Part shown: in pieces, positions 12,101-21,683 of the stretch
Position numbering within the stretch: the first letter of the stretch is position 1
How the letters are laid out: the number at the start of each line of letters is the position of its first letter
DNA from: Ichthyophonus hoferi
Lineage: Eukaryota; Opisthokonta; Ichthyosporea; Ichthyophonida; Ichthyophonidae
Reading direction: 5' to 3'
NCBI GenBank assembly: GCA_002751075.1
Contig: NAOQ01000051.1
Coordinates: 198,178-225,778 of the forward strand
Length of the DNA stretch: 27,601 nucleotides
The notes under the pieces: model-generated
Seen by the model: only the letters and a program-made list of their open reading frames with translations
Told to the model about the DNA's origin: nothing
The model's database searches: none
Position numbers and translations under genes: made by a program

Positions 12101-13358
12101 CACTCTGACCTTTAGTTATTAGTGGTAACTATACGTCAAATATTCGGTTCTTACTTAGTGTGTGTTTTTAATACCTATATTGTGGAGCTCATCCCAGGAC
12201 ATACTGTTAATTGTTGATTTTAAATGAGGGATTGGCGTATTTGGGGTGGGNNNNNNNNNNNNNNNNNNNNNNNNNNNNNNNNNNNNNNNNNNNNNNNNNN
12301 NNNNNNNNNNNNNNNNNNNNNNNNNNNNNNNNNNNNNNNNNNNNNNNNNNNNNNNNNNNNNNNNNNNNNNNNNNNNNNNNNNNNNNNNNNNNNNNNNNNN
12401 NNNNNNNNNNNNNNNNNNNNNNNNNNNNNNNNNNNNNNNNNNNNNNNNNNNNNNNNNNNNNNNNNNNNNNNNNNNNNNNNNNNNNNNNNNNNNNNNNNNN
12501 NNNNNNNNNNNNNNNNNNNNNNNNNNNNNNNNNNNNNNNNNNNNNNNNTGGGTGGGGCGGTACCGAGCATTAAACACCAATAGCTTAACGGACTAATGGG
12601 AGCATAAACGGCTGGTTTTTTTTCTTCAAAAAATAACCGATTATTTTTTTTTAAAAAAAAAAAAGTAAAAAAAGTAAAAAGAAGTATTGAATAAGAATGA
12701 TTCAAAATATTATGAAGGAAGTAAAGGCCAGTAAAGAAACATGAGAAATTAATACCAGTTTATGTAATAGCGTAGTTTAACTAGTACATATAAATCGGCA
12801 CATACTATAATTGAAGAATTTAAATTTGAAATAATATTATTGTTCGAACTTTTTTTTAAAAAAAAAAACAGGAAAGGAAAAAGAAAAAGAATATATATAT
12901 GAAGAAAAACTGTAAGGCGGGCGCATAACAAAAAAAATACTTATTCATCGCATTTTCACAACATAACAGCATAACAGCATAACAACATAACACTATAACA
13001 CTTTAACGTCATAAAACCATATTCCTAGAACACTACAATACTATAATACTATAATACTATAATATTATAAAAATATAACATTATAACACTATATAACACC
13101 ACAGCACTATAGCACCATAACACTTTAACGCCATAAAACCATAATCCTATAACACTATAACACTATAATACTATAATACTATAATACTATAAAAATATAA
13201 CATTATAACACTGACAGCATAGCACCACATGACTATAACTGTATAACACTAGCTTTTTAACACCGTAACACTATAACACCATAACATGCAATATTCTGCA
13301 GAAACAAACCTGAGAAGGTCAGACGGTCCTTAGGCTCAATATTCAATAGAGCCGGCAT
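9157..13358 (-). CDS. VAP: VAP-family ER tail-anchored protein (VAPA/VAPB/Scs2), complete, 8 exons
   Basis: Exons (minus): 13310-13358, 11873-12028, 11434-11537, 10870-10941, 10485-10550, 10045-10086, 9483-9551 and 9157-9312, all phase-consistent, giving 237 residues. The start is [15 protein letters not shown], the usual VAP opening. Residues 3 to about 95 form the MSP domain, with LKLTN, then [17 protein letters not shown] at 41-57, the basic patch that binds FFAT motifs of partner proteins. A charged linker follows, then a coiled coil (about 150-186; [15 protein letters not shown] and [11 protein letters not shown]) and a C-terminal anchor [19 protein letters not shown] at 219-237. VAPs sit in the ER membrane and recruit lipid-transfer proteins at contact sites. 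The six introns between exons 2 and 8 range from about 330 to 500 nt; the first, over 1.2 kb, contains an assembly gap and a satellite array. Between residues 17 and 28 ([12 protein letters not shown]) the sequence departs from the common KGPFTEVVT form. Confidence 0.95.
10282..10289. promoter_or_regulatory. Perfect CRE palindrome TGACGTCA in VAP intron
   Basis: The full 8-bp CREB/ATF palindrome lies next to a CCAAT (CCTGACCAATGTGACGTCAT). CRE and CCAAT boxes often act together, but this copy sits inside an intron far from the start, so function is only inferred. Confidence 0.35.
10434..10470. repeat. (ATAC/ATGC)n tetranucleotide repeat
   Basis: A run of mixed ATAC, ATGC and ATAG tetramers in the VAP intron just past the exon 10485-10550. 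Confidence 0.85.
11353..11374. repeat. Perfect tandem 11-mer ATCACGTCACT
   Basis: Two exact adjoining copies of ATCACGTCACT, each containing a CRE half-site (CGTCA). It lies in the VAP intron downstream of exon 11434-11537. Confidence 0.8.
12251..12548. other. Assembly gap (298 N) with G-rich edges
   Basis: The Ns lie in VAP intron 1. The left edge reads TTGGGGTGGG and the right edge TGGGTGGGGCGG, so the missing sequence is probably a G-rich repeat on the plus strand. Open frames that run through the Ns have no meaning. Confidence 0.95.
12612..12690. repeat. A/T homopolymer block beside the gap
   Basis: Runs of eight T, six A, eight T and twelve A follow one another shortly after the gap, with AAAAAAGTAAAAAG tails. 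A similar T8-A12 junction recurs at about 12850-12868. The runs are low complexity and prone to sequencing error. Confidence 0.8.
12965..13288. repeat. ATAACACTAT-type satellite with a higher-order duplication, in VAP intron 1
   Basis: Imperfect units of about 8-10 bp (ATAACAGC, ATAACACT, ATACTATA) run for about 320 bp. Above that, a block of about 110-120 bp is present twice, starting near 12995 and near 13120. Each copy starts AACACTTTAACG, continues through CATAAAACCATA and ends near AACATTATAACACT then a GCACC variant. The second copy has two or three extra or missing units. Confidence 0.85.
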
Positions 13359-13922
13359 TTTCTATTTTATCACAAGGGAAAGAGTAAATAAATAAACCTA
13401 TAATTTCAATTACATAACATAATATTACGCAGTATAATTTGTTTTAAAGCCGTAAGCTATAATTTATTCTGGTGTCATCTTAGCAATTTTCTCGTCATTT
13501 TGATTCGATTCGGATCGTATATCAACTGCAGTTTGGATCGTTTGTTATTGTGGCCCGGTATTACTAAAACTATTTTAAACGATAAACTCGGGCGATTGAT
13601 TGAATATCTTCAACGATGTGTAAGTTTAAATAAAGGACAATAAACAACGCGAACAATTTAGTCAAATTCAATATCAAAATTAACCACAGTTGAAAGTCAA
13701 ATATAATTTTAATCACTTGTTTCTTATATCGCGGCAGGGAATATAATCGGGCCCTATTTTTTGGCATTATTATGTTCTGTAGCCTTACACAGAATTTTAT
13801 GCACGTTAGTCTCGGATAAACTACCGTGATCTAATGCTATGTATGACTCAGGAAGAATGACAGCTTGGATCTCATAATCACATTTTTTTTCACCTATAAT
13901 CTGTGCTCGTGGAGGGACATGG
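13359..13922. other. Likely divergent promoter region upstream of VAP
   Basis: This 564-nt stretch lies between the VAP start (minus) and the candidate gene at 13923 (plus). It contains short GC-bearing motifs (GATTCGATTCGGATCG near 13502-13517) but no clear TATA box or conserved element. I see no supported coding exon. Confidence 0.45.
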
Positions 13923-14493
13923 ATGTACTATAAGATTGAGATATTGAAATTTGTTAGCGAAGTCTGCTACAATGCTACAGCTTTCATTACTAATGCTTTG
14001 GGCAAATGTGATTTCCAGCTGGCAGCTCCTGAAGATGTGTCTATTGATGGTAGCAAAGATGGAGTTGGGTGATAATTTGAAAACTTCGCTGCAAAGAAGG
14101 GAGGTGGCATTATCTTGCCATAATAGTGGCAAATCAATAGTTAAATAGGTAATTGCAGGTCAAGGCGTTAGCTTCTAATGCATCTCTTAAACGGACTGAT
14201 TGGAAAAGTTTATGTATAGTATCAGAAACCGTGGCAATTCTAGCAACTTGTCTACACTTTGTCAGGATCTCTAATTGCATAACTGGTAGTAGTTAATCGT
14301 AGTGAACCAGGGTTAGTAATAGTCACTTGATCGGATCTGTCTTTAAGGCTCAGTTGTTGTGATAGAGGTTCTATAGAAGGCCCATACGCCAACTCTCTAT
14401 GTAACTGATTGTAGTAATTTTATCTCTTTTCTGAGTTCAGAAGGGATAGATGCTTTGATACACTTGGGTGAAAATGTGGAAATGGTACAATGA
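13923..14493 (+). CDS. Candidate small gene or gene remnant with an armadillo-like stretch
   Basis: Two exons join in phase across a canonical 155-nt intron (GTAGTA...TTCAG): 14159-14285 and 14441-14493, ending at TGA. Together they encode about 59 residues, including WKSLCIVSETVAILATCL, then RISNCITEGIDALIHL. The alternating hydrophobic pattern and the 'EGIDALIHL' ending resemble an armadillo-repeat helix pair. Upstream, an ATG at 13923 opens 49 codons to 14072 (TNALGKCDFQLAAPEDV) that also read like protein. Joining them needs a phase-0 donor, for example GAT|GTGTCT near 14034-14040, which is weak. A third stretch in another frame (LGDNLKTSLQRREVALSC, to 14148) also looks protein-like, so the 5' half may be a decayed or mis-sequenced gene. 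The protein could also continue past 14493 through a donor just before the stop. I do not recognise the gene. Confidence 0.35.
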
Positions 14494-17400
14494 AATCGAT
14501 TAGTAAGGGGTGATACATTGCGATGTAAATAACTATCATTGTTATTTTATGTTAGTAAGCAGTTCTCTGAGTTCTGAACGAGCGAGAGATCTGGACACTG
14601 ATTATCATATATGAGAGCCAGTAGTGAATTAGACAATACAAATGCTATGTATTTTTGTGTGCGTTTACAAAAACTTTAGTTTTTGCTATTGATACGATGC
14701 ATGTGTGAGTGGGTTTATTTTCACTTGTGTTCCCGCATGTGGGAGCAGGAATCCTTTATTATTGACTTTTTTTTCTTTTCTTTTATACTTCACTTTACTA
14801 CCAGTACTAACTTTAGGTTAACACCCGTATAGCTGAGTTTAATTATCTAAATGGGACTATTCATAAATATTCTTATTGACTAATACAATTCATGGAAGTT
14901 AACAGAGACCCACTAGGAATGTCTGATCCTATCTCGATAATCTTATACTACACTGTACTTTTTTTTGAATGACTCATTAGCCAATTCACTAATGTAAGTG
15001 CTTGCCAACTATGTATCGACAAATCAATTTGAACTGTGTTCATTCAAAGTTAACGATCCTGTAACATATAGCATTATTGTTTATTGATAATACATGTATA
15101 GGAAAACCTTGTGCTGAAAATTATTATACTACATTTCCGGCTTAAATAAAACATGCTTATCTAACCTAAAGAATAGAACTGGGGCTACCAGTTCTTTAGT
15201 TAAGAGAAGGAGAAGCATATACCTATTGTGAAGTAAGAACGCGTCCGACACCCGTTGTGAATCGCCAATGTCATAAAGCAATTACATTTAAGTTATGTGC
15301 CATTAAGCCATTGGTGACATAAATTAGAACTAAATGATTGGTTAATATTAAACTATTCCACATAACTGTGAATACTATTGGCTATAGGCTTACACGCTTA
15401 TTAAAAACTACCTAGGGTGTGAATTTAGTATTTCCTTAATCATAAACAAAACGTATTGCAATTATATAGTATATAATACTTTGATAATGCTCAAAGTGTC
15501 AATTTTAATGTCCTTAATGTTTCAATTTTTTATTGAGGAGATGCTGGAATTTATTATAATCGAAATCCTTAAAACCATATCAATGCCTGCCGGTACTGTT
15601 CGCATCTCGGTGGGGTTTCTAAAGGGCGAACTGTAACGCCCTTCGCGTGGGATATAGTATTGTTTCTGCCTTACCGAATGAACACGTAGTTAGGCCGAAA
15701 GTCGGCAATTCTGATAACAAGTGGATCATGAAATGATTGGTCCAATATTAGTTGATTGAATAGTTCTTAACCAGGTAGATTGATTTGTCAATACATGGAA
15801 TGTGAGCATTTGCATTAATGAGAAATTTGGTTAAGGAGCCATTCGAGATTAAACAAAGTATAACTATTGTACTCTGAAAATAATTATGACTTACTTTGAC
15901 TTATATCAACAATCGACATCAAACAAGTTAGTGAGTTCTATTTGAATTAAGTTGGTTAAGGTTTCTGATCTGAATACTTTTTTTAATGAAAATGAAGTTC
16001 TATATTACTAACTATATATAAACAAAAAAGGCTTTTACTATATTAATTTAAGTGGTACCTACATATGTGCTGAAGTGATTAACTTCAAAAGTGTAATTAG
16101 CAATTTCTGCTGCATGGAATAAAGTAGCCATCCTATGTGCTATACTATGACATACTATATTCTTGAATAATAATTCTTTTTCCTGTAATCTAGCAACTGT
16201 CAAACTGATCCCAAAAACCCGTGTTGTAACAGCGTAACAATCGCTTATGGATTAGTTTCTAAGTGCACATTGGTCTACAATGCTAAAGTATAATAGCAAT
16301 TGAAACAATACAGATATAATCTATATATTATTCCATTATGATAGTATTTTTGTTTATTTTTATAGAAATATCGGTAGACTCACACCATCTTCCATCAGTA
16401 AAAAATAATTGTATATATTAATATTGTTATCTTATCTTAGAAAATTATATTTTCCAACAGCAGCTACAGTACTTATGGCCATATTGATATATATATATTA
16501 AAGAATGGTTATCTCCATAAACTGACTAAAGCTCAGAGCCAAAGTAGAAGAGATTTCAATACAGTTGTTGAATAATATAAAAAGGGATGAGCCAAAAATG
16601 ACCAACAATTTCATACTTAGAAACATATGCAAATATATTAATAGGGATAAATATCGTTAAATGTACATAAAATAAGCTATATTAATACTTGTATATAAAC
16701 ATAAACCCTTCTATTCATGTTAACTGGTCACGCAATCTATCTTCTATGTTTTCAGAAACTGATTTTCTGAAGATCTTAAACCCCGATCGAGTTTGGATAA
16801 TGTTACTGGATTTTAAATGAACCTGTCAAAGTTGGCCGATTGAAACTGTAATTGAATGCGGTTTATTAAATTTCCCCCGTGCAAGTTTGAATAGAATTTT
16901 ATCTATAGACAAGCACTGTACTGTAGTAGGCACGCAAGAATCCTAATGACCTTGACTCTTAATGAGACGACGGCAGCATTTCTATACAAGATATAAGATA
17001 TAAGATGTAATAATTCTTAGTTCCATAAAATCCTTCCATTCTTATTTTGCTGATCTAACAACTTGCTAAACTAAGGCTATGACCCCTAGGGGGAACACCT
17101 TATCCTTAATGTCATCACATCTACATAAGGTCTATATCCCTTCACAAACCAGCACGTAGCGCGCGTGGCAGAGCCTAAAATCATTTAAATATAATTGGTC
17201 CATAGAGGGAATCGTTAAGTAACGATTAGTTAGCAAATCCTTGAACCTTTTGTATTTGAATTGGCTTATCTGTATTTATTCCTCCAATAAATTACGACTG
17301 ATGATTGATGAAGTCCATTCTATCGGATTGAATATGTTGCTGAGTCCAATATCACAAGCGGATTTCTAAATTTAGTTTCATAAACATGTTATATAATGTT

Positions 17401-17690
17401 CTCACATGACTATGCTTACATGTGATATTAGATTGCACAATCGTTTGCGTTTGATTTATTTTGATTCACCCATTTGCTTCGCTCTAGTCAACTACTCTAT
17501 TATTGGTGTACTTACAATTCCTACTCCAGGCTAATTAGATGTTATTGACCAATAGCATGGTGGTCTAATCTTAAAGTCTGGCGAGTAGGAGTTCATTTTC
17601 GTTGTTCTCAGTGATCACATTAATCGTGCTAGGTTATTATTACAAATATTTTGGCCTTAGCCCTATCATTTAGGATATTGAAGAAGGGAA
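14494..17690. other. Long AT-rich intergenic stretch, no recognised gene
   Basis: No frame on either strand gives more than short chance peptides, and I found no phase-linked exons. It contains a GC-richer patch at about 15580-15720 with two short perfect hairpins (listed separately). The last ~150 nt should be the promoter of the lectin-CBM20 gene (CCAAT at 17549, inside TGACCAATAG). CCAAT density is lower here than in the left part of the window. Confidence 0.55.
15622..15706. other. Two short perfect hairpins in a GC-richer patch
   Basis: The first pairs AAGGGCG (15622-15628) with CGCCCTT (15637-15643) around an 8-nt loop. The second pairs GCCGA (15694-15698) with TCGGC (15702-15706) around a 3-nt loop. 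They lie 50 nt apart in otherwise AT-rich DNA. I cannot assign a known RNA family, so this may be chance, a small structured RNA or a remnant of a repeat. Confidence 0.3.
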
Positions 17691-19605
17691 ATGCTTCGAC
17701 CCAGCGTTGCAATCACCATCATTCTGGCAGGATATGCCCATGGTGCTGTGGTTGTCTCTATTTTCCCTTATACATACGAGGTACGGGTATCGGGAACCAC
17801 CTTTTGTATGGCAGCAAAGCCACAGGGCGGTTTAGAATTTGCAACCTGCAATCCCTCCGGGGCGAGTAATGATCAGCGATGGCAGCTTTCATCAGACGGC
17901 ATGTTGATAACGACTACGTTTCCGTATCAATGCCTGTCGGCTTGGGACATTGACAGTAGTCGTGCCTTCCTCACCAACTGTGACCCGTCTAGTCTACATC
18001 AACGCTGGGGTGTCTCTGGGTCAGCACTTTATCCTATGCCTCAATTGGCAAACGCGGCGCTTAACAGTTGCATTGCACCCTGTATTGGTAATAATGCACA
18101 GGCGTGTACTTTTAGGTAAGAAATATTTCAATTTTATGATGTTGACAAGTTTTAATTCTGAAGAGGGTATTATCCCATATATAATGCTACTTGCTGAGAA
18201 AAGAACATAATAAAACTATATCGAACCAAATCTATTTTTTGTGTTTTCTATCAGTTAGAGCGTCAGTGTATACTTGATGAAGAAGTATGTTATGAACACC
18301 TGTATGTGTCTGTTTGTACTGGGCAATTATCGTGCAATATGCGTTCAGTAGATAGTAAATCTTATTGATGCAATAAAAGACATAAAACATAAACAAAGAG
18401 CCTTGATTTTAGTTAGCATAATTTACTAGCAAAGAAACCACTTACTTAATATTGCAGTACTTATTATTTGAATATTGTTTTAGGCTAGGATATAAAAAAA
18501 ATGTTGTGCATGTATCATGCTTTTTAGTTGTAGTATTAGTGAAAGGGGTTTATAAACTTAAGTAACCGTAGAAAACCGTATATAAAGTAAGCTATTACTA
18601 ATTATTGAATCGAGTCTATGATTTTATTTGTGTCCTTGGCAACAATAGCATATGATTACCTATTTGCTACGGTTTCTACAAGTGATTACGCTCTGACAGG
18701 TTATACAATGCAGGCCCTCTAGCTTACCTGCGGGTCACTGTAGGACAGCCTTAGGTGCAGCCTATAACAGTTTCTTGGTGGGTCGAATCGCTGGGGCTAG
18801 AGAGGTGACTTCGTCAGTTACTACTACTACATCCATGGTTGCCACAACGGCCGTTGTTACCCAGTCTACAACAGTTGTTGTGGTAGATATTAGCACTACT
18901 ACAACAAGCAGCAATCCAGTGGTAACCCACACCAAGTGGTCTACAGTCTTAGCCAAGCAGCCAACATACACCATCGTCGTGGTGAGCCCACCCAAAATCA
19001 ATGGTAGCACCCCGACAGTTGATTCTCTGACCCCCGTATCAGAAGGAAAGGTGACCTGGGAGGGTGGACTTGACAATTCAGTAGTAGTTGTTATAACAGT
19101 GGCAATAGTTTCCTTGGTTGTTATCGTGGTTTTGAGTTCTCTCTGGTTCTACTTTAGCCACCGTGCAGCTCGCTTGACCAAAACAAATGCTATGTGGGCA
19201 ATTGATTCTACAGATGATGTGGTGGCTACTGTTCCCATCCACAGAGACCAGCCGCAGCTGGAGACTCACCCCACCAAGGCCAGGACATCAAGTCTGGTGC
19301 CTTCGGGCCGCACCAGCATACTCCTCGAGTGCACACATGCTGAGACAGAGGACTGTATCGTGGTGGTGGGTGATCGCCATAACCTGGGGAACTGGGATCC
19401 ACAGAAGGGGTTGACCATGACAAGGTACCCTGACAACCCGCACCTCTTTGCATTACACATCCCTAATGTACTGGATGATCCTATTGAATACAAATTTGCT
19501 AAGATCTCAGGTGCTAATAACTCGGTGACCTGGATGAGTGGACATAACTTAATATTACAACCGGCAGCCGGAGACATTACTCAAGGTTACATGTGGGAAG
19601 TGTAG
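17691..19605 (+). CDS. Type I membrane protein: ricin-type lectin domain, TM helix, cytosolic CBM20
   Basis: Two exons, 17691-18115 and 18714-19605, join in phase (AG|G, Arg142) over a GTAAGA...GCAG intron, giving 438 residues. Residues 1-19 are a signal peptide (MLRPSVAITIILAGYAHGA). Residues 25 to about 151 look like a ricin B-type beta-trefoil, with QxW motifs QRW at 62-64 and 104-106 and eight Cys (39, 53, 81, 97, 127, 131, 139, 151); the spacings 39/53 and 81/97 suit intra-repeat disulfides. A Thr/Ser/Val-rich stalk follows (about 172-255), then a transmembrane helix (about 265-289) ending FYFSHRAARLTK, so the C-terminus should be cytosolic. Residues ~342-430 form a CBM20: HNLGNWDP (Trp369), IEYKFAKI, and SVTWMSG (Trp415), the usual starch/glycogen-contact Trps. 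There is no catalytic domain. STBD1 and laforin carry cytosolic CBM20 domains that bind glycogen, but I know of no such pairing with an extracellular lectin. Confidence 0.88.
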
Positions 19606-19757
19606 ATATATTCTCTGAGTAGGACCATGCTAAGAATGTGCTATATCGGAGAGACCATTAATTTCTGAATCACGTTGTGAAAATCTTACTGGCATGCGTT
19701 GCCACTGCTTAACCATCTGATCTAACATGTATACTTTTGTACCAGCCATTATTGCAT

Positions 19758-19763
19758 AATAAA
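19758..19763 (+). terminator. Poly(A) signal AATAAA of the lectin-CBM20 gene
   Basis: A canonical hexamer about 153 nt after the stop, the same distance as for GUF1. Confidence 0.6.
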
Positions 19764-21189
19764 TTTAAATCTTGAAAACTACTTACCTTTATGAATAAGG
19801 TTGTAATATACGTGTTTAGTATCTAAAATTATGTACTTCAGATATTATAATTTCTCTAACAAATAGATGAAAATTACCGTTTTCTTGATTATAGTATTTC
19901 TGATGGTATCACATTAAGTGATGATTGCCAGGGATGGTTCAAGGTCGCATTAATATGCTTCTTTACAATACTTGCAATATCTTAACTTGCTATTGCCTTG
20001 TAGGTAACCCATTTACTCTCCCCAAGGGTTTGATGTTGAGCGTAGAACAGGCACTATCTAAAGGTTAACAGTACAAAAATCTGTGGTTTAAATTTTAAAT
20101 ATTAACTGCAGAGGTCTCTCCACTTTCAGTTTTCTACAATCATATATATGACCAACATGTGAACACTTTGATACCCAATAGTAATACTTTTAATATAAAA
20201 AGAAGGAAGTTTCTGTTGAAAATGTAATATTCTAGAATTTACAACGCGAATAAACGCTCTTAAGCAAGCGATTTACACTTACTTTATGTTTCTGTCTCTA
20301 TGGGAAAAACAAGCGTATACCTGCTCGCCTCAAACAACATCATACAAAATCATAAGTGAAATAAAAATGCTATCAAAATAACACATAGATATGTCAGGAG
20401 AAGACCGGTTGCATGAACTTGTTTGCAGCAAGGACCCTTGATATCTATTTGGTGTGTTGATTGGTACGCTTGAGGCACATGCTTCTATATTTCTCAAAGT
20501 TTCATATGGGATTGGGTGTGAGACAGTCACATCTATCCCAGATGTGTTAAATTTTAACCAACTTACAATACTCTATCATAGAGGCATACAGGACGTTTGT
20601 CGCTTAAGACCCTAAACCAATAAAGAATCAACCCTGTTGCATATGTTGTTCTAAATGTATTCACGATCTATTGCCCTCAAGACATGGTGTTTAAGTCCAT
20701 GATATTTTGTTTGTTTTCTTTTTCATGAGGCCTATGATAATTATACCACATTAGTACCAACCCACCACCACCAATGTGATCCAGGAATAACTTACCCAAT
20801 TGTCTTGAAGTTAAGGTCAATAATTATGAAAATTGCTGATGAAAATAATGAGAACTTGTGTTTGTTTGTAGTTGTCTAGCAAACTAAATAATTAAACCCA
20901 CTTCGTAGTTAATAATACTATGCAGACCCGTGCACACACGGTAAGATAATAAGTATATTTGGGTTGTTATAGTGCATTATGAGATGAGGTTCTGGAGCTG
21001 TAAGGGGAGCTTGGTATGATTGGGCTTAATGCACACTGGATATAGAGAGTAGGGTCTTAGAGGAATTAATATGTTTGAAAATAGGTGTGTATAGCGTCTC
21101 TTAAAGAGAATCACACATGGAGTAGGATACTTGGATACAGTGGGGCTATTGAGTTCGGTACAAACTGCCATAAGCCTATGGAAGGGGCA

Positions 21190-21208
21190 TATATATATAT
21201 ATATATAT
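21190..21208. repeat. (TA)n microsatellite
   Basis: Nine to ten TA dinucleotides in the spacer. Confidence 0.9.
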
Positions 21209-21683
21209 AGGACATAGGGAGAGGCACTCGCTATATCTAGGCAGTAACCCTGTCTTAACCGATCACGTGAGCCAATCAACCTATGCAACACGAGAGAAGA
21301 AACAATAGTAGGGAATAGCAAAGGCTATCTATTGGAGAAAACAGTAGGCATAAGATTTTGGGACGTCCAATATACATTGAGTATAACTATATTTACTTGT
21401 AGATGTTACAGCCTCATGCCTATCTATACGTTATCTACAAAGTTATGAACAAACACAAAGTCATGAAAGGTAAAAATGTTCTGGATGCTTCTCTTGGTGC
21501 TGTAATATCCCTCAGTAGAATGGTTGTACGTGTGCATTCGTATCTAATCAATAGTAAGTATGAGGAAATGGGGGCTACTATCGTACAAAACACTATTCTG
21601 TAAGACCCATCATACATGGCAAACATATTCTATACATACGGCCAGTCTTTTGAAACAGTAGTCAAGTCACCGGCAGCTCAGAG

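Larger units (their letters stand above)
19606..21683. other. Convergent spacer between the lectin-CBM20 gene and squalene synthase
   Basis: It begins with the lectin gene 3' UTR (AATAAA at 19758). The rest is AT-rich. On the plus strand, a 66-codon open stretch at 21403-21603 (from MLQPHAYLYVIYK) follows a TTGTAG acceptor-like site, and a short ATG stretch at 20922-20940 ends in a good donor (ACG|GTAAGA) in matching phase. That could be a tiny two-exon gene, but nothing about it is recognisable. A TA microsatellite lies at 21190-21208. Confidence 0.5.

Noticed and set aside
12155-12705. Several open frames of 116-161 codons across the gap
   Set aside because: They are open only because the Ns contain no stops.
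5706-13358. Functional cluster of ER/Golgi lipid genes
   Set aside because: The genes are ordinary housekeeping genes, unevenly spaced and mixed with unrelated ones; no shared control is visible.
13359-17690. Transposon, retroelement or virus-like remnant in the gene-poor stretch
   Set aside because: I found no terminal repeats, target-site duplications, or transposase or reverse-transcriptase motifs.
19078-19577. Minus-strand and second-frame open stretches over the lectin-CBM20 gene
   Set aside because: They mirror the real exon, whose CBM20 and TM motifs settle strand and frame.
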